Positions 1 through 5,507 of a stretch of DNA of 6,526 nt are shown here, one piece after another. Position numbers and translations under genes: made by a program. Where the stretch lies: assembly GCA_009936695.1 (NCBI GenBank), contig JAACEA010000511.1, positions 1 to 6,526 on the forward strand. Direction: 5' to 3'. Origin of the DNA: Planctomycetia bacterium (lineage in GTDB: Bacteria; Planctomycetota; Phycisphaerae; Phycisphaerales; SM1A02). The notes below the pieces were generated by a model. That model saw only the letters and a list, made by a program, of their open reading frames with translations, was not told the origin of the DNA and made no database searches. Each line of letters starts with the position of its first letter. Position 1 is the first letter of the stretch.

Positions 1-1935
1 AAGCTCCTCGCCGTCGGGCTGTTCGAGCATGTCCTCGTCCTGGGGATCGGCGAAGAACCGGGACGCGCCGGTGACCTGGATCTTGTTCCGCCAGTGGGTG
101 TACTCCCCGGGCGTGTCGCCCGCGAGCGACCCGAGGAAGGTGCAGTCCTCGAAGCGGAGATTGTTGGAAAGCACCTTCGAGTCCTGGACCTCGCCGAGGT
201 CCGGATGGTTCGTGTAGAGCTCGCCGAACCGACTTCGGATCAGGAACCCCGGACCGCTGTCCGCGTCCTCGAGTGCCCCGGCGTAGTTCCAGTTGGGGTC
301 GTTGCAGAGCTGTTCGGTCTCGACGTAGGTCACGCCGAGGAACGTGCAGTCCTCGAAGAGGGCGTTGGTACCGGTCGGAATCGCGACGTTGCGGAAGGTG
401 ATGCCGCGGTAGATCGGCCGGAGATAGAGGTCGTAGGGGCTGAAGCTGCCGAGGGGGGTCGTCTCGTACCCGGGGTGATCGGGATCCCCGGGAAGAAGCG
501 CCTCGCCACCGGCGGTGACACCGCTTGCAACCTGGTCCTCGAATGCTCCGCCGCCGAAGGCGACGTCCCGGAAGTAGGCGGCGCTGCCTTCGAACATGTC
601 GGTCGTCACGACTCGGAGTTCCTCGGGGCCGAGACCGAAGGACATCGCGGCCTCTTCGGGCTCGGGTCGGATGCCGCCGTGCACGATGGATCGAACGGGG
701 GCGCCCTGCGTCGACTCCCAGTCGCTTCGTGCGACCGCGAACGCGAGCCGCCCGTCGACCTTGGTGAATCGATCCCAGGAGTCGAGCACGCCGTCCCGCC
801 ATCCGAGGCTCGTGTCGTCCGCATCGACCACGCCGTCGTCGTTCCGGTCGGGGGTCGCGTTGTCGACGAGATGGGCGAACTGGTCGTCGATGCCTGCGAA
901 CTCCTCGGTCGCCCCGTTCGCGAGGGTCTGGTCGTAGACGACCCGCCCGTCGCCGTCGAGGTCGAACGCCTCGAGGAACAGATCGAATTCGTCGATGAAC
1001 TCGTCGCCGTCCAGGTCCTCGAACGCCTCGTTGAGGGCAAGGCCCTCGACGGGGTGACCCGGTCGGAGCCGGCCGTCGTCGTCCACGTCCGCTTCGGCGA
1101 CGATCGCCTCGAACTCGTCCAGCCGCGCATCGAGGGCCGGGGTCAGCCAGCGGATGTCGCTCCGCATGTCGAGCGGATTGCCGTTGCCGGCGTTGAGTTC
1201 GCCTTCGGCTTCTCCGTAACGAGTCCCCAGCGGGCCGACGATCAGGACGTTCTTCCCGATCATGATCCGGTTCGGGCTCACCACCGCGTACTCGATCCGC
1301 TTGTCCAGTTGGACGAGCATCGAAAGGGTCCGACGGACTTCCCGATCGACCCCTTCGCTGGTGATGCGGATGGCGGCTTCGTCCGGAACCAGCTCGTACC
1401 GCAGTCGAAAGTAGGCGGCGTTCTCTTCGGCGGAGACGCGGATCGGCCGCACCGCGAGCAGATCACCGCTGGTGTCGATGTCGGGAAGCGCGGCGTCGCC
1501 GGGCTCGATGATCTCGCCGTGGTCGCCTGCGAGGTGGGCGTCCCGCACGGCTTCCGCGAGGCTGGAAGGGTCGGTGCTGGTGACGTACCCGTCGGCCGGG
1601 GAGACGATGACTTCACCGTCGGTCGAGGTGTCGTAGGTCCCGTTCCAGAGTTCGGCGGTGAATTCAGCGTCGATCTCGCCCTTTCGGACCACGAAACGGC
1701 TGGCCTCGCGTTCGAGGATCCAGGTGCCGTAGACGAGTCCGGTCTCCGCGGCGCTGGTCGAGCGGCTGACCCGCAGGGAGACGTCGGCGGTCCGCACGTT
1801 TCCGCTCGCCACCACGGCCATCGCCGCGGCGAGCGAGCCGAAGATCACGAGGAACATCATGGAAAGCACGCTCGCGACACCCCGCCGTCGGCGGCGTGTC
1901 AGGGAACGTCGTGGCTCGAAGTCGTTGGGTCTCAT
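1..1935 (-). CDS. Large PilX-like pilin-associated protein with EF-hand loops and beta-helix rungs (3' end beyond window)
   Basis: Probable minor pilin-like or pilus-tip protein, anchored in the inner membrane before assembly. The frame is open for all 645 codons from ATG 1935 to the left edge, so the C-terminus is missing. The N-terminus has a run of five arginines (14-18), Gly19, then a hydrophobic segment at about 20-43 (VASVLSMMFLVIFGS). This resembles the PilX/GspK-type N-terminus, with a possible prepilin cleavage after Gly19, but the usual Glu at +5 is absent (Leu24). A globular part follows to about residue 265, then four EF-hand-like loops (283-374), then beta-helix-like rungs with a repeated FEDCTFLG motif (527-534, 595-602). 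GGAG at 1943-1946, seven bases upstream, supports the start, which lies 40 bases after the prepilin stop. The architecture is seen directly. Pilus membership is inferred from the N-terminus and its place at the end of the pilT-pilC-prepilin cluster. The exact family was not identified. Confidence 0.8.
   Translation of the reverse strand, partial: MRPNDFEPRRSLTRRRRRGVASVLSMMFLVIFGSLAAAMAVVASGNVRTADVSLRVSRSTSAAETGLVYGTWILEREASRFVVRKGEIDAEFTAELWNGTYDTSTDGEVIVSPADGYVTSTDPSSLAEAVRDAHLAGDHGEIIEPGDAALPDIDTSGDLLAVRPIRVSAEENAAYFRLRYELVPDEAAIRITSEGVDREVRRTLSMLVQLDKRIEYAVVSPNRIMIGKNVLIVGPLGTRYGEAEGELNAGNGNPLDMRSDIRWLTPALDARLDEFEAIVAEADVDDDGRLRPGHPVEGLALNEAFEDLDGDEFIDEFDLFLEAFDLDGDGRVVYDQTLANGATEEFAGIDDQFAHLVDNATPDRNDDGVVDADDTSLGWRDGVLDSWDRFTKVDGRLAFAVARSDWESTQGAPVRSIVHGGIRPEPEEAAMSFGLGPEELRVVTTDMFEGSAAYFRDVAFGGGAFEDQVASGVTAGGEALLPGDPDHPGYETTPLGSFSPYDLYLRPIYRGITFRNVAIPTGTNALFEDCTFLGVTYVETEQLCNDPNWNYAGALEDADSGPGFLIRSRFGELYTNHPDLGEVQDSKVLSNNLRFEDCTFLGSLAGDTPGEYTHWRNKIQVTGASRFFADPQDEDMLEQPDGEEL
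131..154 (-). repeat. Short direct repeat, copy B, encoding a beta-helix rung
   Basis: This 24-base stretch matches 335-358 with a single mismatch. In the PilX-like frame it encodes the FEDCTFLG motif of residues 595-602. It is an intragenic repeat of a structural rung, not a mobile or regulatory repeat. Confidence 0.7.
335..358 (-). repeat. Short direct repeat, copy A, encoding a beta-helix rung
   Basis: Partner of 131-154 (23 of 24 bases identical). It encodes FEDCTFLG at residues 527-534, preceded by a similar GITFRNVAI segment. The two copies are 68 residues apart. The alternating hydrophobic/polar pattern with Phe and Cys at equivalent positions suggests stacked rungs of a right-handed parallel beta-helix, as in surface-exposed repeat proteins. 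Confidence 0.7.
814..1089 (-). other. Cluster of four EF-hand-like calcium-binding loops within the PilX-like protein
   Basis: Four 12-residue loops fit the D-x-D/N-x-D-G pattern: residues 283-294 (DVDDDGRLRPGH), 307-318 (DLDGDEFIDEFD), 325-336 (DLDGDGRVVYDQ) and 363-374 (DRNDDGVVDADD). Loops 2 and 4 keep the acidic residue at position 12, which normally supplies bidentate calcium binding. Loop 1 has His and loop 3 has Gln there, so those two are degenerate. Loop 2 has Glu instead of Gly at position 6. Amphipathic helical stretches flank loops 1 to 3, for example LDEFEAIVAEA before loop 1 and FDLFLEAF between loops 2 and 3. Start-to-start spacings of 24, 18 and 38 residues are irregular for a calmodulin-type domain and closer to dockerin or extracellular EF-hand arrays. 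Calcium binding is inferred from the motifs. Confidence 0.75.
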
Positions 1936-1975
1936 GATCTCGCTCCGCGCCTCGCGGTGTCGACGGATCCGCGGC

Positions 1976-2521
1976 TCATCGCGGCTGGATCCAGGTGAGC
2001 CTCGTGATCTCCATGGATTCGATGTCGTTCGGCCCCTGGTATTCCACGATCACTTCGACCCTGGTCATCTCGCTGCTGCCGTCCTCGAGCGTGGTGCGCA
2101 CGTCGAACGGATCGACGTTCGAGACGAGGATCCGCTGTCGCCATCCCGGCATGTTGGAGAACGGAGTCCGCATCGCGGTGATCGGCCCGTTTCCAAGGTC
2201 CGCCGAGAAGACGGCGCCGTCGAAGTCGTCGATGTCGTCCCAGTCTTCCGCCACGACCTCGTTGGGCTCCGGTCCCCAGTACTCCGATCCGGTCACCGGA
2301 TCGATGGTGGGGAGGTTGAGTGTGAGTTCGCGGATCTCGCCCGCGAGTCGCATCGCGTTCGCGGATCGCTGGGCCCAGCCGTTCTGGCGGTGGAAGGTCT
2401 GCTGCGCCGCGATCATCGCGAGCACTCCGGTGCCGATGATGACGGTGGCGAGCGCCGATTCGATGAGAGTGAACCCGCGGCGACGGCCTCGATGCACGAC
2501 TTGTCGGGCGTGATGCGACAT
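1976..2521 (-). CDS. PilV/GspI-like minor prepilin
   Basis: Type IV pilus or type II secretion-like minor pilin, processed by a prepilin peptidase at the inner membrane. The 181-residue product starts with a basic leader ending RRRG, followed by FTLIESALATVIIGTGVL. Cleavage is expected between Gly16 and Phe17, the N-terminal Phe would be methylated, and the conserved Glu at +5 is Glu21. The hydrophobic helix leads into an amphipathic stretch (about 45-70), as in PilV/GspI proteins. The rest has no cysteine and carries a very acidic patch (EDWDDIDDFDG, 92-102). ATG 2521 is chosen over an in-frame ATG at 2536 because GGAGGAGG lies at 2534-2527, five bases before it, and the earlier ATG would place that ribosome site inside the gene. 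The earlier start would give 186 residues. The prepilin assignment is firm; the choice between PilV-like and GspI-like is not resolved. Confidence 0.88.
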   Translation of the reverse strand: MSHHARQVVHRGRRRGFTLIESALATVIIGTGVLAMIAAQQTFHRQNGWAQRSANAMRLAGEIRELTLNLPTIDPVTGSEYWGPEPNEVVAEDWDDIDDFDGAVFSADLGNGPITAMRTPFSNMPGWRQRILVSNVDPFDVRTTLEDGSSEMTRVEVIVEYQGPNDIESMEITRLTWIQPR

Positions 2522-2526
2522 CGGAT

Positions 2527-2534
2527 CCTCCTCC
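2527..2534 (-). promoter_or_regulatory. Strong Shine-Dalgarno GGAGGAGG for the prepilin gene
   Basis: GGAGGAGG on the minus strand is five bases upstream of ATG 2521 and begins two bases after the pilC stop codon (TGA, 2539-2537). It is the best ribosome site in the window. It decides the start of the prepilin gene and suggests a high translation rate for that gene within the polycistronic message. Confidence 0.75.
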
Positions 2535-2536
2535 AT

Positions 2537-3760
2537 TCAGCCGGACACCAGGCTGCTCATCTTGAAGATGGGCAGGATGATCGCCATGGCGATGAAACCC
2601 ACGATCGAACCCATGATCACGATCATCAGCGGTTCGATCATGCTGGTGACCGCCTTGATCGCTTCTCGAAGCACGCGGTGGTAGTAGTCGCTGACCTCGT
2701 CGAGCACCTCACCGAGCTTGCCGGAGTCCTCGCCCGCCGCGACCATCTGGACGACGGACTTCGGGAGAAGGGGGGACTTCGACAGCTGCGTCTGGATCTT
2801 CCGACCCTGTCGCACCGAGGCGTGCACGGAACGCCACATCCGCTTGAACAGGCGGTTCCCCGAGATGTCGCCGGTGATGGCGAGGGTGTCGAGCATGGGC
2901 ACGCCGGCGTTGAGCAGTTCGCCCATGGTGTGAAGGGAACGGCTGATGTAGAGGGCTCGGAACATCCGATTCGCGACGGGCATCGAGAGCTTCGATCGGT
3001 CCCACCAGAAACCGCCGAGCTCGGTCCGCACGAACAGGACGAACCCCGTGATCGCGGCCGCGGCGGCGATGAGAATGACCCACCAGAAGCCGACCATGAA
3101 GTCCGAGAGCGACATGAGGAACTTCGTCGGGCCCGGCAGGGCCTCCTCCTTGCCCTCGAACACGCCCGCGAATCGCGGAAGCACGAACGTCAGCAGGAAG
3201 ACGGTCACGCCGATCGCCATGGTGGCGATGATCCCGGGGTAGATGCTCGCGCCGACCACCATCTTCCGCGTCTCCAGTTCCTGCTGGAGATAGGCGGCGA
3301 TCCGATCGAGCATGCGTGCGAACGCACCGCTCATCTCCGATGCCTTGACCATGCTGATGTAGAGCTGGCCGAAGAGCTTCGGATGCTTGGAGATCGCCTC
3401 GGAGAACTGTCGTCCGCTCTCGATGTCCGACTTGATCTCGAGCAGGATCCGCTTGAACTTGACGTTGGTGGTCTGGTCCGCGATCCCTTCGAGGGCCTGC
3501 CGGATGCTGATCCCGGCGCGGATCATGACCGCGAGCTGGGTCGTGAAGTCGAGGATCTCCTTCTTGCCCGGACCGCTCGACCAGCTCAGTTTCTCACTGA
3601 GACCCGAGAAGCGATCCTGGGTCGCGGTGGGGGCGAGCTGGACCACGTGGAGCCCCTTGCCCCGGAGCATCGCGGCCGCGGTCGCGGCGTCCGTCGCGGC
3701 GAGGGCGCCGGCTTCGACGGTTCCCGATCCGTTGCGGGCCTGATAGGTGTACTGGGGCAT
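2537..3760 (-). CDS. pilC: Type IV pilus inner-membrane platform protein PilC (GspF family)
   Basis: Polytopic inner-membrane platform that couples the cytoplasmic pilus ATPases to pilin insertion and removal. At 407 residues it has the usual family length. After a short N-terminal segment typical of the family (YTYQARNGSG), two copies of the T2SSF domain are visible, at about 69-191 and 271-393. Both carry the characteristic pattern: FTTQLAVMIRAGISIRQAL near 72-90 and SRSLHTMGELLNAGVPMLDTL near 273-292, each followed by a segment containing GR and later E-x-SG or E-x-DSG (142-145, 344-346). Membrane segments lie at about 175-197, 222-244 and 375-397. It starts 22 bases after the pilT stop, with GGAAG at 3768-3772 seven bases upstream. 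The pairing with pilT points to a type IV pilus rather than a type II secretion system, although the families overlap and gspF would be an alternative name. Confidence 0.95.
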   Translation of the reverse strand: MPQYTYQARNGSGTVEAGALAATDAATAAAMLRGKGLHVVQLAPTATQDRFSGLSEKLSWSSGPGKKEILDFTTQLAVMIRAGISIRQALEGIADQTTNVKFKRILLEIKSDIESGRQFSEAISKHPKLFGQLYISMVKASEMSGAFARMLDRIAAYLQQELETRKMVVGASIYPGIIATMAIGVTVFLLTFVLPRFAGVFEGKEEALPGPTKFLMSLSDFMVGFWWVILIAAAAAITGFVLFVRTELGGFWWDRSKLSMPVANRMFRALYISRSLHTMGELLNAGVPMLDTLAITGDISGNRLFKRMWRSVHASVRQGRKIQTQLSKSPLLPKSVVQMVAAGEDSGKLGEVLDEVSDYYHRVLREAIKAVTSMIEPLMIVIMGSIVGFIAMAIILPIFKMSSLVSG

Positions 3761-3782
3761 GGTGTTGCTTCCGTCCCTCGCC

Positions 3783-4838
3783 TCAGGCGGCGATCATGCG
3801 TTCGAGCTTGTCGGGGTTCGCGGACTGGGCGATCGCGTCCTCGCGACTGATCATTCCGTTGTAGAAGAGCTCCGCGATCGCGGTGTCGAGACCGATCATG
3901 CCGAGCTGGCGGTTGGTGTCGATCACGTTCGGGATCTCGAAGGTCCGCGCCTCGCGGATGATGTTCCGGATCGCGGGCGTGCAGAGCATGATCTCGATCG
4001 CCGGGACCATGCCCGAACGATCGATCCGACTGAAGAGCGTCTGGCTCACCACCGCCTGAAGGGTGTTCGCGAGCATCGACCGGATCTGGTTCTGCTGGCC
4101 GGCCGGATACATGTCGATGATCCGTTCGACGGTCTGGGACGCGTCGACGGTGTGAAGCGTCGAGAAGACGAGGTGACCGGTCTCGGCAGCGCTGATCGCG
4201 AGCGCCGACGTCTCGAGGTCCCGCATCTCGCCGACCAGGATGATGTCGGGATCCTGGCGAAGGGCATGCTTGAGGCCGCTCGCGAAGCTGGGCATGTCGG
4301 TGCCGAGTTCACGTTGTTCGATCAGGCACTTGTCGCTCTCGAACACGTATTCCGTCGGATCTTCGAGGGTGATGACGTGCTTGCGGTAGCGTTCGTTCAT
4401 CGCCTGGATCATGGCGGCGAGCGTCGTCGACTTGCCGGAACCCGTGTCGCCCGTCACGAGGACGAGGCCCCGGGGCAGGTAGGTGAGTCGGGAGATGACC
4501 TCCGGCAGATTGAGATCGGCGAGCGGCGGAACCGTGGACTTGATTCCACGAAGCGCCAGGCCGACCACGCCCTTCTGAAGGTGGGCGTTGACCCGGTAGC
4601 GCTGGAGTCCCGTCACTTCATAGGAGAAGTCGAGGTCCATCTCGGCGTCGAAGACCTTGAGCTGAGCGGGTGTCAGCATCTGCTCCAGCGCACGGCGCAG
4701 GCCCTCCGGGGTGAGCGGGGGGCACTCCATGGCCGTCATCACCGTGTGCACCCGCACCATCGGAGGATGGCCAGCCACGAGATGGATGTCGGACGCGTCC
4801 TGCTCGAACGCCTGTCGAAGAATGTCGTTGAGATGCAT
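3783..4838 (-). CDS. pilT: Type IV pilus retraction ATPase PilT
   Basis: Cytoplasmic hexameric ATPase that powers pilus depolymerisation and retraction, giving twitching motility, surface sensing or DNA uptake. The 351-residue protein has the usual PilT length. The N-terminal PAS-like domain contains SDIHLVAGHPPMVRV (16-30). The RecA-like domain has Walker A GDTGSGKST (130-138, Lys136), the Asp box ITLEDPTE (156-163), Walker B DPDIILVGEMRD (196-207, catalytic Glu204) and the His box GHLVFSTLHT (221-230, His229). The PilT-specific motif AIRNIIRE is intact at 289-296, which separates it from PilB/GspE extension ATPases, as does the lack of a tetracysteine zinc site. GGAG at 4845-4848 lies six bases before the ATG. 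It is the first pilus gene of the cluster, with pilC immediately downstream. All catalytic residues are present, so it should be active. Confidence 0.97.
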   Translation of the reverse strand: MHLNDILRQAFEQDASDIHLVAGHPPMVRVHTVMTAMECPPLTPEGLRRALEQMLTPAQLKVFDAEMDLDFSYEVTGLQRYRVNAHLQKGVVGLALRGIKSTVPPLADLNLPEVISRLTYLPRGLVLVTGDTGSGKSTTLAAMIQAMNERYRKHVITLEDPTEYVFESDKCLIEQRELGTDMPSFASGLKHALRQDPDIILVGEMRDLETSALAISAAETGHLVFSTLHTVDASQTVERIIDMYPAGQQNQIRSMLANTLQAVVSQTLFSRIDRSGMVPAIEIMLCTPAIRNIIREARTFEIPNVIDTNRQLGMIGLDTAIAELFYNGMISREDAIAQSANPDKLERMIAA

Positions 4839-4931
4839 CTGCCACTCCGCCGGATGAAGGAACCGAACTTCCTTGGGAGCATCGGTCGGGCGGAGGCGCG
4901 GGTTGACTGGAACCTCGCGGGTTCGGTCGGA
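4839..4931 (-). promoter_or_regulatory. 93-base gap upstream of pilT with small inverted repeats
   Basis: This is the largest gap inside the minus-strand unit. It holds a perfect 6-bp inverted repeat with a 6-base loop (AAGGAA 4857-4862 / TTCCTT 4869-4874), a 5-bp one (GAACC 4910-4914 / GGTTC 4920-4924), and a longer-range match ACCGAAC 4862-4868 / GTTCGGT 4921-4927. TCGGTCGG occurs directly twice (4882-4889 and 4923-4930). There is no T-run after either hairpin, so an intrinsic terminator is not supported. A pilT promoter, leader structure or RNA-processing site is possible. No convincing -35/-10 pair was found. Confidence 0.35.
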
Positions 4932-5462
4932 TCAGGGGGCCTTGGTGCCGTTTTCCGACGATTCCGGTGGTGCGGATGTCGCGGCTCGGTTCAGCGTGAA
5001 GGTGCCGGAACCGCTGAACGGCTCGGTGGGACGGCGGATACCGACGTCGAACAGGATTCGGCCGAGGAATCCCGGGGCCTGATATCGGACGCCACCCTCG
5101 AGGCGCCACGAGATCGGGGCGTCGAGATCGACCTGCTCGGCGAGATCCGCGGGCAGGGCAATCGAGGCGGGAATCTCCATGGTGATCGACTGGCCGGGTG
5201 GAATCGTCCGGAGAGCCGCCCAGCGGCCCTCGAACGCCCCCAGGTCCTGGACGGTGAACACGTACTCGAATCGCTCGAGGGGAATGTCCTCGGAGCCGTC
5301 ATTGGTCAGTCGAAGATCGATCCGGAACTGGGCGGCGTCGTCGGTTCTCGCCGTCGGTCGTGCGCCCGTCGTGGCGACCCGGGGGACCGCACCGCACCCG
5401 ACGGCGAAAAGCACCGTCGAAACCAGGAGGACGGTCGGGTTGAGGACGAGTCGGAGGTTCAT
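4932..5462 (-). CDS. Small lipoprotein with LEA type 2 (WHy-like) domain
   Basis: Exported lipoprotein of unknown function. From ATG 5462 the product has 176 residues, with a signal peptide of basic start, hydrophobic core (VLLVSTVLFAVG) and a lipobox-like AVGC, so the mature protein would begin at Cys23. The mature part is a beta-sandwich-like domain with FRIDLRLTNDGSEDIPLERF at about 46-65 and an IPPGQSITMEIP segment at about 87-98. These resemble LEA14/WHy-type domains, where a strand with a conserved Asn (here LTND) is followed by a Pro-Leu strand. The C-terminus is a Ser/Pro/Glu-rich tail. The frame is open further up, to ATG 5534, but that start would put over 20 mostly polar residues before the signal peptide and overlap the divergent gene. 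ATG 5471 is an alternative. No clear Shine-Dalgarno precedes either start. It may be co-transcribed with pilT 93 bases downstream; a pilus role (for example a pilotin-like part) is only a guess. Confidence 0.75.
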   Translation of the reverse strand: MNLRLVLNPTVLLVSTVLFAVGCGAVPRVATTGARPTARTDDAAQFRIDLRLTNDGSEDIPLERFEYVFTVQDLGAFEGRWAALRTIPPGQSITMEIPASIALPADLAEQVDLDAPISWRLEGGVRYQAPGFLGRILFDVGIRRPTEPFSGSGTFTLNRAATSAPPESSENGTKAP

Positions 5463-5471
5463 GCTTCGCAT

Positions 5472-5507
5472 ACTGTACAGAGAGGGGGTGATTCGCTCCC
5501 GATCCTC
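5472..5507. promoter_or_regulatory. Short divergent intergenic region with an 8-bp palindrome
   Basis: Only about 36 to 45 bases separate the likely starts of the leftward lipoprotein gene and the rightward propeller gene, so any promoters must overlap each other or lie inside the opposite gene. It contains a perfect palindrome CTGTACAG (5473-5480) and, next to it, AGGGGGTGAT (5483-5492), which resembles the anti-16S consensus but sits too far (over 15 bases) from the downstream ATG. No clear -35/-10 boxes are seen. Confidence 0.35.

Noticed and set aside
94..1998. Long plus-strand open frame of 634 codons antisense to the PilX-like gene
   Set aside because: It is a shadow of high-GC codon use on the opposite strand. 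Its translation is rich in Val, Glu, Gly and Arg with no recognisable domain, while the minus-strand frame shows a membrane segment, EF-hand loops, rung motifs and a Shine-Dalgarno sequence.
1859..3850. Long plus-strand open frame of 663 codons antisense to the prepilin and pilC genes
   Set aside because: It is His/Asp/Arg/Glu-rich low-information sequence lying opposite two clearly identified conserved genes, and it overlaps a second antisense frame. It is compositional, not coding.
4857..4924. Rho-independent terminator between the lipoprotein gene and pilT
   Set aside because: The hairpins are only 5-6 bp long and neither is followed by a run of T on the minus strand.
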